Assembly (NCBI GenBank): GCA_026394055.1
Contig: JAPKYZ010000092.1
Location: forward strand, 124,001-188,000
Reading direction: 5' to 3'
Origin: Acidobacteriota bacterium
GTDB lineage: Bacteria > Acidobacteriota > Terriglobia > Bryobacterales > Bryobacteraceae
Length of the DNA stretch: 64,000 bases
The first letter of the stretch is position 1; every line of letters begins with the position of its first letter. The notes under the pieces are model-generated. The model worked only from the letters and a program-made list of their open reading frames with translations. It searched no databases and was not told the DNA's origin. Made by a program: the position numbers and the translations under genes. Below, piece by piece: positions 52,345 to 63,100 of the stretch.

Positions 52345-53250
52345 TTAGGCGAACGCTTGGCGGACCTTCTTCAGGAAGGCCGTCACCACTTGCTTGGGGT
52401 CGCCTTCGCCCAACGCCTCGATCGGGGTGAAGCCGCGGTAGCCGACCTTGTTGATGATCTGGCGGACGCGCGGGAGGTCGATCTCCACTTTGCGGGTGCC
52501 GTACCAGACATGCTCCTTGATCTGCCAGTTGCTGGCATAGGGAAGCAGCTTTTCGATCTCGGCATAGGGGTCGCCTTGGCGGAGGCTGCCGACGTCGAGG
52601 ATGAGGCTGAACCAATCGGAGTTGACGGCCCGCACAACGCGGATGGTCTCGTCGGCGGTCTTGAGGAAGTCATCATGGTGCTGCAGGCCAATCAGCACGC
52701 CGCGCTGGCGGCCGTATTCGGCGCACTCTTGGAAGGCCGGGATCATCCATTCCAGCACTTGGTCAAACGTGTAGCCCTTGGGCAGTTCGCGCCCGGAGAA
52801 GACGCGCACCATGGAGCCGCCCATTTTGGCGGCGGCATCCACCCAATCCTTCACCAGCTGCATGTGGCCGCGGCGGCTGGAGGGGTCGGTCAGCGCAAAG
52901 TCGTTGCGGACGCCGGTGCCGCTGATGGTGACGCCATTCAGGAACGCGTGCCGCTTGACGCCGTAGAGATAGTCATCCTTGGGGACGTTCGGGTAGCCGG
53001 GGAAGTAGTAGCCGGTGAGGTCCACGCCATCGATCGATTGCGCGGCGCAGTAGTCCAGCACATCATGCACCGTCATCTGGCCCGCCATCAGCGCCTTGTT
53101 GAACGAATAGGCGTTCAGGCCAATTCGAATGTGGGTGCCGGCTTGGCGGTGGACTTCCCGGCCCGATACGGCCGGAGTAGCCGCAGCGGCGACCAGCGGA
53201 GCACCCAGGGCGGCAGTCAGCAGATGACGGCGGTTGAGAGTGGGAGACAT
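52345..53250 (-). CDS. Sugar phosphate isomerase/epimerase, exported
   Basis: A 301-residue TIM-barrel protein (PF01261) with a Tat-like leader (NRRHLLTAALGAPLVAAA). IRIGLNAYSFNKALMAG, SIDGVDLTGYYFPGYP, GVLIGLQHHDDFLKTADE, LILDVGSLRQGD, NWQIKEHVWYG and FTPIEALGEGDP carry the metal-ligand residues. It is the third gene of the DUF1553-DUF1501 operon; its ATG overlaps the previous stop (TAATG at 53250). Confidence 0.9.
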   Translation of the reverse strand: MSPTLNRRHLLTAALGAPLVAAAATPAVSGREVHRQAGTHIRIGLNAYSFNKALMAGQMTVHDVLDYCAAQSIDGVDLTGYYFPGYPNVPKDDYLYGVKRHAFLNGVTISGTGVRNDFALTDPSSRRGHMQLVKDWVDAAAKMGGSMVRVFSGRELPKGYTFDQVLEWMIPAFQECAEYGRQRGVLIGLQHHDDFLKTADETIRVVRAVNSDWFSLILDVGSLRQGDPYAEIEKLLPYASNWQIKEHVWYGTRKVEIDLPRVRQIINKVGYRGFTPIEALGEGDPKQVVTAFLKKVRQAFA

Positions 53251-54650
53251 TAGAGCAGCACTTCCTTCAAGACCCGAGCGGGCGTGACGCCCACCAGCGA
53301 CTCATCGCGGCCTTCGTGATAGAAGGTGTTCTTCTGATAGTCGATGCCCAGCAGGTGCTGGATGGTGGCGTGGATGTCGGCGTGGCCGACGCGCTGTTCG
53401 GGGACGGCAGCGTAACCCAAATCATCGGTCTGGCCCAAGTCAAAGCCGCGCTTGACGCCCGCGCCCGCCATCCACATGTTGAAGCCGTACGGGTTGTGAT
53501 CGCGCCCCGGAGCAGCCGTCGCCGCCTCAATGGTGGGCAGGCGGCCAAACTCGCCGGACCAAACAACCAGCGTGTCCTTCAGCATGCCGCGTTGGTCAAG
53601 GTCTGCCAGCAGCGCCGCGGTGCCTTGGTCGATGTACTGGCACAGGCCCGGCAGTTGTCCGGCGATGTTGCTATGGGTGTCCCAGTTGCCACCACCGCCC
53701 GCGTAGATCTGCACGAAGCGCACGCCGCTTTCGACTAAGCGGCGGGCCATCAGACACAGCTTGCCGTACTGGCCGGAGACCTTTTCGTCGACGCCGTACA
53801 TCTTGCGGGTCGCCTCAGATTCGGTGGAGAGGTCCGCCACCCGCAGCGCTTCCAACTGCATGCGCGCGGCCAGCTCATAGTTGGCGATGCGAGCTTCGAG
53901 ATCCTGGTCCAGCGGATACTTGGCCCTTTGCTCGCGGTTGAGCTCCTTCACCATGTCCAGCAGGCGCGCTTGCTGTTCGGCATTCATGTTGTCCGGGCGC
54001 TTCAAGTCGTAGATGGGCGCTTGGGCGTCGGCCCGCATCGCGGTGCCGCTGAAGACCGGAGGCAGCCACGCGGAGGAGTGCGCACGGGCGCCGATGCTGG
54101 CTCCTTCGCCCAACGCCACAAAGCCCGGCAGGTTCTGATTCTCCGTGCCCAGCGCGTAGTTCACCCAGCTGCCCAGGGTGGGAAAGCCGGTGAAGCCGCG
54201 GCCGGTGACGAAGGTGAACTGGGCTGTCGAATGGTCGATCCGATCGGTCTGCATGGAGCGGACGAAGCTGATCTTGTCGACTACCTTTTGGAAATGCGGC
54301 AGCAGGTTCGAGATCTCGCGGCCCGATTGGCCGCAGCGGGTGAACTCCCATGGGCTGGCCATGATCTGCTGAGAGCCGTTCAGCGCCCGGCCCTTGATCT
54401 CAAACGGCGCGGGCTTGCCGTCGTACTTGCGCAGCAGCGGCTTGGGGTCGAACATGTCGAGGGTGCTGGGGCCGCCACCGACATAGAGGAAGATCACGTT
54501 CTTGGCTTTGGGCACGAAGTGCGGCGCGCGCGGCGCCAAGGTATGGAACTTGGTCTCCGCGGCCTGGGCCATCATGGCGCCAAAGGCCAAGCCGCCAAAG
54601 CCCAGAGCAGTTTCGCGGAGTGCATCGCGGCGGGAAAGTTTTCGGTTCAT
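53250..54650 (-). CDS. DUF1501 protein, Tat-exported
   Basis: ATG 54650 (MNRKLSRRDALRETALGFGG) opens a twin-arginine signal; 466 residues. DUF1501 is a sulfatase/phosphatase-like fold: NVIFLYVGGGPSTLDMFDPKP, GREISNLLPHF, SQQIMASPWEF, and VWSGEFGRLPTIE near the C-terminus, with GHADIHATIQHLLGID. The partner of DUF1549/DUF1553 cytochrome proteins in planctomycetes and acidobacteria; its function is not established. It follows the upstream gene by 16 bases. Confidence 0.92.
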   Translation of the reverse strand: MNRKLSRRDALRETALGFGGLAFGAMMAQAAETKFHTLAPRAPHFVPKAKNVIFLYVGGGPSTLDMFDPKPLLRKYDGKPAPFEIKGRALNGSQQIMASPWEFTRCGQSGREISNLLPHFQKVVDKISFVRSMQTDRIDHSTAQFTFVTGRGFTGFPTLGSWVNYALGTENQNLPGFVALGEGASIGARAHSSAWLPPVFSGTAMRADAQAPIYDLKRPDNMNAEQQARLLDMVKELNREQRAKYPLDQDLEARIANYELAARMQLEALRVADLSTESEATRKMYGVDEKVSGQYGKLCLMARRLVESGVRFVQIYAGGGGNWDTHSNIAGQLPGLCQYIDQGTAALLADLDQRGMLKDTLVVWSGEFGRLPTIEAATAAPGRDHNPYGFNMWMAGAGVKRGFDLGQTDDLGYAAVPEQRVGHADIHATIQHLLGIDYQKNTFYHEGRDESLVGVTPARVLKEVLL

Positions 54651-54666
54651 GACAGCGTGGTTCCTT

Positions 54667-57225
54667 CTAGTAGCTGTAGAGAAAGTCGTTGGCGCCCAGC
54701 ATTGCCTGCAGGAACAGGCGGAGGCCCTCTTTGGGTTCGGCAGCGGCGGCCATAGCGCGTTTGGCCACTGAAAGCTCACGATCACTGGGTGGGCGATTGT
54801 AGGCCGCTTCAAAGGCGCGGCGGACTGCCGTGTCGGCGTCACCCTTGCTTTGTTCCCACACTTGATCAGCAAATGCTTTCGTCGTGCGTTGCACCAGCGG
54901 ACCGTTCATCAGCGCCAGCGACTGCGACGGCAAGGCGGAGCGGAAGCGCTGGGTCTGGTTATCGGCGGTCATCGTGGGCGCGTCAAAGGCGTGCAGGAAG
55001 GCCACCGGACGCGTCCGCATCTGCGCCACGTAGACGCTGCGGCGGTTGGGGTTGCCTTTGGTTTCATCTTCCAGCCACTGGCCATCAGCACCACGCTTGA
55101 TCGGCTCCTGACGGCCGAGGCGCTTGTCGCTGAGCAGGCCGCTCACGAGGAGCATGGAATCGCGGATCGCTTCGGCTTCGAGGCGCAGCGGTGGCTTGCG
55201 CCACAGCAGCTTGGCTGACGGATCAGCCGCCAGATACTCAGGCACCTCGGAAGAGGCTTGCCGGAAGGCCTGCGACATCACGATTTGCTTCGTCAGCCGC
55301 TTCAAGTCCCAGCCGCTTTCTTGAAACTCGACGGCCAACGTATCGAGCAGCTCTGGATGCGTGGGCTTGTCGCCCTGTACGCCAAAGTCATCAACGGACC
55401 GAACCAAGCCTTCGCCAAAATGGAACTGCCAGACGCGGTTCACAAATACGCGCGCCACCAGCGGATTCTCCGGGGCCACCATCCACTGGGCGAGCGTCAG
55501 GCGGCGGCCGGTGTGGTTCCAATCGGGGTGGGCCAGCGGGTCAGGAAACTCGAACGGCTTGGCTGGATTGTCGAGCACCGCCGGAATTCCGGGCTTCACT
55601 TCGGCACCTGGGGCCAGGTAGTTGCCGCGCTGCAGAATGTAGGTGGGCGAGGGCGTTTTCGAGACATCCCAGGCCGCTTCAATAAAGTTCGGCTCCACCG
55701 TGGATTGCTTCTTGCGGCGGGCAGCGCGCTTAGCGGAGATCTCATCACGCCACTTGGCCGCCTCCGGATACTGCTTTTCAAAATCTTGATCGGTGGGCCC
55801 ATCCTTAGCCACGGTGCGGTCCACTTCCAAATCCGGATCGGCTTCCACTTGGGCACGGATGGCGGCCCGGCGCTCCGCGGTCAGCTCACGCCCGGCACGC
55901 AGTTCGGTGCGGAAGCGTTGGTAGGTGGCCTCCAGTAGATCATCCAGGCGGCGCAGAGTTTTGGCGTCGTTGCTGGTGACGTCCGCAATCCAGGCCTCAC
56001 GCTCCTGACCCGGCATGTCGAGCACCATGCGGCTGGGCCACGGGCCAAAGCTCAAGTTGGCGGCCAGCCAGTTTTCCGGATCCCAGACCGCTTGATAGGC
56101 GGCCGTCAGCTTGTAGTAGTCCTTTTGCAGGATGGGGTCGAACTTGTGGTCGTGGCAGCGGGCGCAGCCAATGGAGAGGCCCAGGACGGCGGAGAGGCTG
56201 GTTTCGGTGGCCTTCTGCAGCGCGTCGAAGTACTTGTCCACCTCGTAGATGGTCTGGTTGTCGGTGATGTCGGCAGTGGTGCGCAGGAAGCCGGTGGCGA
56301 TCAACGGCTCAATTTGTTCGGGCGTGGGCGTCGCTCCGTGCTTGTAGTTCACCAGTTGGTCACCGGCGATCTGTTCGAGCAAGAATCGGTTGACCGGCTT
56401 GTTTGAATTGAACGCCTTGATCACGTAGTCGCGATACTTCCAGGAGGCTTCGCGTTCGGTGTCGCTGGCGTCACCGCGAGAATCGGAGTAGCCGGCGATG
56501 TCCAGCCAGTGGCGGCCCCAGTGTTCGCCATAAGCTTCGGAGGCCAGCAGACGGTCGACCAGCTTCTCGTAGGCATTGGGCGAACGGTCGTCCAGAAACG
56601 CCTTGGCTTGCGCGGGCGTGGGGGGCAGTCCGGTGAGGCCGAAGGAGAGGCGGCGCAGCAGCGTCACCCGGTCCGCTTCCGGTTGCAGTTGCCAGCCGCG
56701 TTCTTCCAGCTTGGCCAGGATGAAGTGGTCGATGGGCGTGTGGACTTGATCCGGATGCTTGACGGTGGGAGTGGCTGCCTTGCGGGGCCGCTGGAAGGAC
56801 CACCACTGGCGGGCTTGCGGGGTGATGCGCGCCGCTTCACGAGCGGCCGTCACGGCGTCCAGTTCCGCTGCCGGGAAGCGGCCTTGCTCAATGTAGGTGC
56901 GGATCAGCTGCTTCTGCGCGTTGTTGAGGGCTCCGCCCAAGGGCATCTTGCCGGATTCGATCATCACCCACAGCAGGCTGCGGGAGGCCTTCCCGGGAGC
57001 AATCACCGGACCGCTGGCGCCACCGGCCATCAGGCCCGCAAACGTGGTCAGGTCGAGCCCGCCCATCTTCTGCTGCGGGCTGTGGCACTTGGTGCAGCTC
57101 TTTTCGAGCACCGGCAACACTTCATCCTTGAACAGGGGCGCCCGTTGCGCAGCCAAGGGGAAGCAGCACGCCGCCAGCCCGATTCCAACGCGCAACCATC
57201 GCTGAGGCGTCACAGAGTACTCCAT
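54667..57225 (-). CDS. PSCyt1-DUF1549-DUF1553 protein with cytochrome c motif
   Basis: An 852-residue exported protein. The N-terminal region has one c-type heme motif CTKCH at residues 44-48 with MGGLDL after it (PSCyt1). DUF1549 follows (PIDHFILAKLEERGW, LLRRLSFGLTGLPPTPAQ, EHWGRHWLDIAGYSDS, DKYFDALQKATE), then a central region with CARCHDHKFDPI, a second CxxCH, and DUF1553 (WMVAPENPLVARVFVNR, VDDFGVQGDKPTHPELLD, QRFRSALPSQSLALMNG). It heads the operon with DUF1501 and the isomerase, and probably links polymer breakdown to electron flow. Confidence 0.92.
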   Translation of the reverse strand: MEYSVTPQRWLRVGIGLAACCFPLAAQRAPLFKDEVLPVLEKSCTKCHSPQQKMGGLDLTTFAGLMAGGASGPVIAPGKASRSLLWVMIESGKMPLGGALNNAQKQLIRTYIEQGRFPAAELDAVTAAREAARITPQARQWWSFQRPRKAATPTVKHPDQVHTPIDHFILAKLEERGWQLQPEADRVTLLRRLSFGLTGLPPTPAQAKAFLDDRSPNAYEKLVDRLLASEAYGEHWGRHWLDIAGYSDSRGDASDTEREASWKYRDYVIKAFNSNKPVNRFLLEQIAGDQLVNYKHGATPTPEQIEPLIATGFLRTTADITDNQTIYEVDKYFDALQKATETSLSAVLGLSIGCARCHDHKFDPILQKDYYKLTAAYQAVWDPENWLAANLSFGPWPSRMVLDMPGQEREAWIADVTSNDAKTLRRLDDLLEATYQRFRTELRAGRELTAERRAAIRAQVEADPDLEVDRTVAKDGPTDQDFEKQYPEAAKWRDEISAKRAARRKKQSTVEPNFIEAAWDVSKTPSPTYILQRGNYLAPGAEVKPGIPAVLDNPAKPFEFPDPLAHPDWNHTGRRLTLAQWMVAPENPLVARVFVNRVWQFHFGEGLVRSVDDFGVQGDKPTHPELLDTLAVEFQESGWDLKRLTKQIVMSQAFRQASSEVPEYLAADPSAKLLWRKPPLRLEAEAIRDSMLLVSGLLSDKRLGRQEPIKRGADGQWLEDETKGNPNRRSVYVAQMRTRPVAFLHAFDAPTMTADNQTQRFRSALPSQSLALMNGPLVQRTTKAFADQVWEQSKGDADTAVRRAFEAAYNRPPSDRELSVAKRAMAAAAEPKEGLRLFLQAMLGANDFLYSY

Positions 57226-57306
57226 CGTTCCCCATCGGCAGATTTAACTGTTCCGACATTTCATATCATACGGAGCGCTGGGCGACAACCAAGGGAGCTT
57301 CTTCAA

Positions 57307-58215
57307 ATGAAACGAATTCTGCTGGCCGCGCTGCTTGCGGCCTTCCCCATGACGGCACAGGTCCGCAAACTGCACACCCGCGACCTTACCCGCTTAAGCC
57401 AGGTGCAGGTGGCGGAGCAACTGAAGACGAGCGATATCATCTTCATCCCCGTGGGTGCTGTCGAGACCAACGGCATCCAGCCGAGCGGGCGCGACTATGT
57501 GTGGCCGCTGGCGTATGCGATGGCGATGGCGGAGGAGACGGGCGGGCTCTATACGCAGGGGCTGATCTGGTCCTACCCGGGGACTACGGTGATCGCTCCG
57601 TCGACGATCTACACCACACCGCGCGCGGGCACGGCGTTCTTGAAAGACCTGGCGCAGTCGCTGCTGCGGCAAGGCTTCCGGCGGCAGGTGTATCTCTCTT
57701 CCAGCCACGGTCCGGCGCCGCTGACGGTGGGCACGCTGGTGCGCGAGTTCTTTGAGGAGACCAAGGTGCCGATCCTCTACATCAACATGGACACCTACCT
57801 GCCGCGGCTGCAGTTGAAGCCGGAGGAGCGGTCGCGGCTGCTCTATGGAGCGCACGCGATCACGGCGCGGCTCGATGATCTGCCGCTGCAGGGCGACTAT
57901 GGCGCGGCGGAGTCGGGTCCGGCGGCGCCGGTGCCGGAGAATGTGGGGCTGGCGACGCTGGGCAAGTTGGGCTTTTCCGGCAGCCTCAGCCTGGGCTCCT
58001 GGGTGGGCGACGTGATGGCCCATGGCGGCACGGAAGTCCTTCCCGCTTCTGCGGCGGAGCGGGCGGTTTGGGGCGCGGCGGGCGCGGTTCAGCTTCGGGC
58101 GATTGTCAAACGAATGCAACTGAAAGAGGCCATGGCGGCGCTCCGGCAGCATGACCGGTATACGCAAGAGGTGCTGGTGCCGAAGTTCGGGCCGATGCTG
58201 CCGAGGAATCGTTAA
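57307..58215 (+). CDS. Creatininase-family protein, exported, altered metal site
   Basis: A 302-residue protein with a signal peptide (MKRILLAALLAAFPMTAQ). The creatininase fold is shown by IIFIPVGAVETNGIQPSGRDYVW, LIWSYPGTTVIAPSTI and QVYLSSSHGPAPL. In classic members the first motif reads ExHGxHLPxxTD; here the first His is replaced by Asn, while the Asp and the later His remain. So metal binding may differ or be lost. Divergent from the DUF1553 operon across an 81-base gap. Confidence 0.85.
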   Translation: MKRILLAALLAAFPMTAQVRKLHTRDLTRLSQVQVAEQLKTSDIIFIPVGAVETNGIQPSGRDYVWPLAYAMAMAEETGGLYTQGLIWSYPGTTVIAPSTIYTTPRAGTAFLKDLAQSLLRQGFRRQVYLSSSHGPAPLTVGTLVREFFEETKVPILYINMDTYLPRLQLKPEERSRLLYGAHAITARLDDLPLQGDYGAAESGPAAPVPENVGLATLGKLGFSGSLSLGSWVGDVMAHGGTEVLPASAAERAVWGAAGAVQLRAIVKRMQLKEAMAALRQHDRYTQEVLVPKFGPMLPRNR

Positions 58216-58343
58216 CAATCTTCGCCGGGACCCTGAAAAACTGCCCTTGAACCCTGGACAAAGTATTAAGTTGTTCAGTATCCTCTTAAACAATCTTAAC
58301 AGTGCCCCGGTGGCCTGTTTCCTGTAACGAGGATTTCAACAAC

Positions 58344-59945
58344 TTGCTTGGCCGAATTTTGCCCCTCCGCCGCGGCGTAGCTGGGACCACGTGTGCCCTG
58401 GCGCTGCTATTGCTGCTGATCTACTGCGCCGCTCCCACCCGAAACCACTATTGGGACGGGATTGGATTTGCGTTGAACATTGAGGGCGTCCCCCAGGATG
58501 AGGTGGGGCATCAGCCACATGCTCCCCAGGCGGGCGAGGTGTACTACAACCCGAATCACCTGCTCTATAACGCGATTGGGCGCGGGCTCTATCTATCTGT
58601 AAAGCCCCTGTTCCCGAATGTCCGGGCGTTGGACGTGCTGGTGGGCTGGAGCATTGCCGCCAGTGTGGCGGCGGCCGCGATGCTGTTCCACCTACTGTTG
58701 CGTTCGACCGGGCAGCTGGCGCTGAGCCTGTGGTTGACCTTGCTGTTTGCCTTCTCCGCCACGTGGTGGAAGTTTTCGACCGACGCGAATGCCTACGTAC
58801 CGGGAACAGCCGTGCTGATCTTGTGCGCCCTACTGGCGGCCCGGCGGAGCCAGCAGCCGGTGCTGGTGATCGGCGTGACGCATGCCCTGGCGATGCTGCT
58901 GCACCAGATCGCCATCTGCTTCTATCCCGCGATGCTGGTGGCCATCTGGCGGCACCCGGGTTGGCCGGATCGGGCGGCGCGCTGGCGAGCGATGATCAGC
59001 TATTCGCTATCGGCGGGGGTTTCCGTGGCGGCCGCCTATCTCACGGTTTGGCGGGGGACGCTGGGCCGCCCGCTGGACGTGAAGGCTTTTCTGGCTTGGG
59101 TGACCTTTAACGGCATCGATGTGCTGACCCGCAAGACACTGGCGGGTCGCGTGGGCGACATGTGGCTGGCGAACTTCCGCGTGTTTTTCGGGGGCAAGGC
59201 GTCGCTAGCGCTCAGCTTTCTCGAATGGCCGCAGCTGATTCCGGTAGCACTGGTGGTGGCGGTTGGCGCACTCCTGATTGGCCGGGCGCTGTGGCGGCAC
59301 TGGACGCTGTGGCGACAAGGGGTCGAGCGGCGTTGGCCCCAGTGGAAACTGCGTGGTGAGCAGGCCTTCGCGCTGGCTTGGCTGGCCGGCTTTTTGGCGT
59401 TTCTTTCGGTGTGGCTCACCGAGTATCAATACTACCGGCTGTTCTGCCTACCGGCTTTCATCCTTTGGCTGGGCGCAGTGTTGAAGGACACGAAGTTGCG
59501 CGGTCACCGTTGGTCCCACCCATTGCCGGCGTTCGTCGTGATGATGGCCAGCCTCAATTTCGCAATGTATATCGGCCCGTACTCCCGCGTCGAGGCCTCA
59601 CCACCGCTCCACGTCGCGCTGGAGGCCCGCAGCGTAATCGCGGAAGATGCGGTGATCTACTTCACCGAGTTCCATTGTGACAACTGGTGGATGAAGTACT
59701 TCAACATGGGAACCAGTTGGCGTCAAGCACCGGTGGACCGGCATGAAGAATTGGCGGCCGAGGTGGATGCCCTGCTCCGTAGCGGACGCCGGGTATACTT
59801 TGACACCACGCTCTACGGTCAACTGTCGGGGGCGAACCGCACCAAGCATCGCCTCAGTGAGACTTTCACGTTCGACCATGCTCTGGGCTTCGCCAATCGC
59901 AAGCACCACATCCAGTTTGTGGAACTGAAGGCGCGTCAAATCTAG
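58344..59945 (+). CDS. Polytopic membrane protein, glycosyltransferase-like
   Basis: TTG 58344 follows GAGGA by ten bases; GTG 58302 is possible. It gives 533 residues with about nine to ten hydrophobic segments. The N-terminus (LALLLLLIYCAAPTRNHYWDGIGFALNIEG) and the following loop with NPNHLLYNAIG are like membrane glycosyltransferases of the GT-C or DUF2723 type, where an Asp after the first helix is catalytic. The C-terminal 150 residues are soluble. No specific function can be given. Confidence 0.7.
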   Translation: MLGRILPLRRGVAGTTCALALLLLLIYCAAPTRNHYWDGIGFALNIEGVPQDEVGHQPHAPQAGEVYYNPNHLLYNAIGRGLYLSVKPLFPNVRALDVLVGWSIAASVAAAAMLFHLLLRSTGQLALSLWLTLLFAFSATWWKFSTDANAYVPGTAVLILCALLAARRSQQPVLVIGVTHALAMLLHQIAICFYPAMLVAIWRHPGWPDRAARWRAMISYSLSAGVSVAAAYLTVWRGTLGRPLDVKAFLAWVTFNGIDVLTRKTLAGRVGDMWLANFRVFFGGKASLALSFLEWPQLIPVALVVAVGALLIGRALWRHWTLWRQGVERRWPQWKLRGEQAFALAWLAGFLAFLSVWLTEYQYYRLFCLPAFILWLGAVLKDTKLRGHRWSHPLPAFVVMMASLNFAMYIGPYSRVEASPPLHVALEARSVIAEDAVIYFTEFHCDNWWMKYFNMGTSWRQAPVDRHEELAAEVDALLRSGRRVYFDTTLYGQLSGANRTKHRLSETFTFDHALGFANRKHHIQFVELKARQI

Positions 59946-59966
59946 CTGCGCCGGATGCCTCGGACC

Positions 59967-60092
59967 AAGCCCCGGCCGGCAGGGGGCCTCTCCCATCGCA
60001 AACGGATACTGGCCTAGGGCACCAAACGACGTTGGCGCGGCGCGAGGTTGCGGTGCGCTGTGAGAGCAGACCGCTCCTGCTGGTCGCGGCTC
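59967..60092. repeat. Imperfect inverted REP-like pair
   Basis: 60066-60092 (GCAGACCGCTCC, then TGCTGGTCGCGGCTC) matches the shared repeat core in reverse. The region 59967-59992 (AAGCCCCGGCCGG, then CAGGGGGCCTCTC) is an imperfect partner. They fill the gap between two convergent genes. Confidence 0.5.
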
Positions 60093-60110
60093 GGTTCCGA
60101 ACGGCTTCGC

Positions 60111-63100
60111 TTAGTCGCCTGCCACTGGTTGCGGCGTCTGCGACGGTGCCGCCTTGCCGCTCTTGCGCTGCCACCAGTTCTGGATCTGCGACAGGTACGT
60201 GTAGTAGCAGGGCGTCAGGTAGAGCGTCACCAGCTGGCTGAACAGCAGTCCGCCTACCACCACCAGACCCAACGGCTGCCGGGCTTCGCCACCCGCGCCG
60301 TAGCCCACCGCGATCGGCACCGCGCCCAGCAACGCGGCCATGGTGGTCATCATGATGGGGCGGAAGCGGACCAGGCAGCCCTGGTAGATCGCCTGGTGCG
60401 GCGTCAAGCCTTCGGCTTCGGCCTGGAGCGCGAAGTCGATCTGCATGATGGCGTTCTTCTTGACGATGCCGATTAGCATGATCAAGCCGACGAAGGCGTA
60501 GATGCTCAAGTCCATCTTGAAGATCCAGAGCGTCACGAGTGCGCCGAAGCCCGCCGACGGCAGACCGGAGAGAATCGTGATGGGGTGGATGAAGCTCTCA
60601 TACAAGATGCCGAGCACAATGTAGACCACCGCGATGGCGATGACGAGCAGCAGCCAGAGGTTTGAAAGCGAGCCGTGGAAGGCTCGAGCCGCGCCCTGGA
60701 ATGTCGCGCTGACATCGGAGGGGACGGATGCGTCCGCCGCCGCTTGCGCATGGTCCAGCGCCTCGCCCAGCGAATAGCCGGGCACGATGTTGAACGCCAC
60801 GGTGACGGCCGGGAGCTGGCCATAGTGGCTGATCGAGAGCGGTCCCGTATCGAGGCTGACCTTGGCCAGGGCATCGAGCGGAATCAAGGAGCCGCCCGTG
60901 CCTTTGAAGTAGAGCATCGACAGGAACTTGGGGTCTTCCTGATACTGCGGCAACAGCTCCAGCAGCACTTTGTACTGGTTGATCGGCGAGTAGATGGTCG
61001 AGGCCCAGCGCGGGCCGTAGGCGTCAAACAGCGCGTTCTCGATCTGGTTGACGTTCAGCTGCATGGCGGCCACGCGGTCGCGATCGACCTTTACCTGGAC
61101 CTGCGGGCTTTTGATCTGCAGGTCGCTGGCGATGTCGGTGAGCGAGGGATGTTCGCCTAGCTCCCGGCGCAGCTTCACGGCCGCTTCATACAAGGCCACC
61201 TTGTCGGGCGAATAGAGCGTGTACTGATATTGGCTCTTCGACACCAGTCCGCCGATGCGGACCACGGGCGGATTCTGGGGGTAGATCTTCATGCCCGGGA
61301 AATTGCTCAACTGCGGGCGGAGGCGGGCGATCACGCCGTCCACCAGATCAGCCCGCTGATCCCGCGGCTTCAAGTGGACGACGAGCTGGCCGACGTTGGT
61401 ACCGCCCAGCGTGGTGGCGGTGGCGCCGCCGATGCTTGAGACGAGCGAATCGACTGCCGGGTCCTGACGGACGACGTCGGCGATCTGCTCCTGGTAGGTA
61501 ACCATCTGGCGGAACGAAGTGCCTTCGGCGGCTTCGGTATTGATCACCATCTGGTCCGTATCCTGATCGGGGGTGAAGCCCTTGGGCACGATCATGAACA
61601 GGTAAGCCGTGCCGGCCAGAATGGCAAACGAGAAGACCATGGTGGCCGCGCGATACCGCAGCACCCACTGGAGCGAATGGTCATAGGCGGCGAGCAGATT
61701 ATCAAAGAAGCGCTCGGTCGCAAGGAAGAACTTCGAGTGCTTCTCTTTGTCGTGCGAGGACTTGAGGAACCGGCTGCAGAGCATCGGCGTCAAGGTGACC
61801 GAGACGACGCCCGAGATCAAAATCGAGACGCAGATGGTGACGGCGAATTCGTTGAACAACCGCCCCAGCACACCACCCATGAACAAGACCGGGATGAACA
61901 CCGCGGCGAGTGAGATGGTCATTGAGACGATGGTGAACCCGATCTCCTTGGCTCCTTCGAGCGCGGCCTGCATCGGCGGCTTGCCCATTTCAAGGTGGCG
62001 CACAATGTTTTCAAGCATGACGATGGCGTCGTCGACGACGAAGCCGATGGCCAAGATCAAGGCCATCATCGACAAGTTGTCCAGCGCGTAGTTGCACAGG
62101 TACATCACGGCAAAGGTGCCGATGATGGAAAACGGCAGCGCCAGCGACGGGATCAGCGTGGCGGAGAAGTTGCGGAGGAAGAAGAAAATGACGGCGACGA
62201 TGAGGACCAGCGTCAAGACCATCGTGAACTTGATGTCGTGGAAGGATTCGCGGATGGTGTCGGAGCGGTCGTAGAAGACCTGCATGTCCACCGACGGCGG
62301 CAGGTCGGTCTTGAAGACCGGCAGCAGCTTCTTGACGCCCTCCGCGACGGCCATCGTATTGGTGCCCGGCTGGCGCTGGATGCCCAGGACGATGGCGCGC
62401 TTGCAACCCTGGTCCTTGCAGAACCAGCTGGCCGTGCGCTCATCTTCGACGCTATCGACCACGCGGCCGATCTCTTCCATGCGCACGGGGGAGCCCTTGC
62501 GGTAGGCCACAATGATCGACCGGTAGGCGGCGGCATTCATCAACTGGCCGCTGGCTTGCAGCGTGAAGGCGCGGTTGGGTCCGTTGATGGTGCCGGTGGG
62601 GAGATTGACGTTCCAGTTGCGGAGCGACTGCTCCACCTCGTTGATGCCGACCTGACGCGAGGCCATCGCGTAGGGGTCCATTTGCGCGTGCACGGCATAG
62701 CGCTGGGCGCCGAGGATCTGCACCTGGGCGACACCGGAGACTTGCGAAATGCGCTGCGCGACGCGCGTTTCGGCGTACTCATTCAAGGTGTAGAGCGGCA
62801 GCGTGGTGGAGCTCAGCGCCAGATAAAGAATCGGTTGATCGGCCGGGTTTACTTTGGCAAACGTCGGCGGGGTAGGCATGCCGGGAGGCAACAGGCGGGA
62901 GGCCTGCGTGACGGCCGCTTGCACGTCGACGGCGGCGCCATCGAGATTGCGGCTTAGATCGAACTCGAGCGTCACCTGCGTGGAGCCCAGCGTGTTCACC
63001 GAAGTCATCGACGCCAAGCCGGCGATGGCGGCGAAGTTGTTTTCAAGCGGCGTGGCGACGGCGGAGGCCATCGTCTCCGGGCTGGCTCCGGGCAGCTGCG

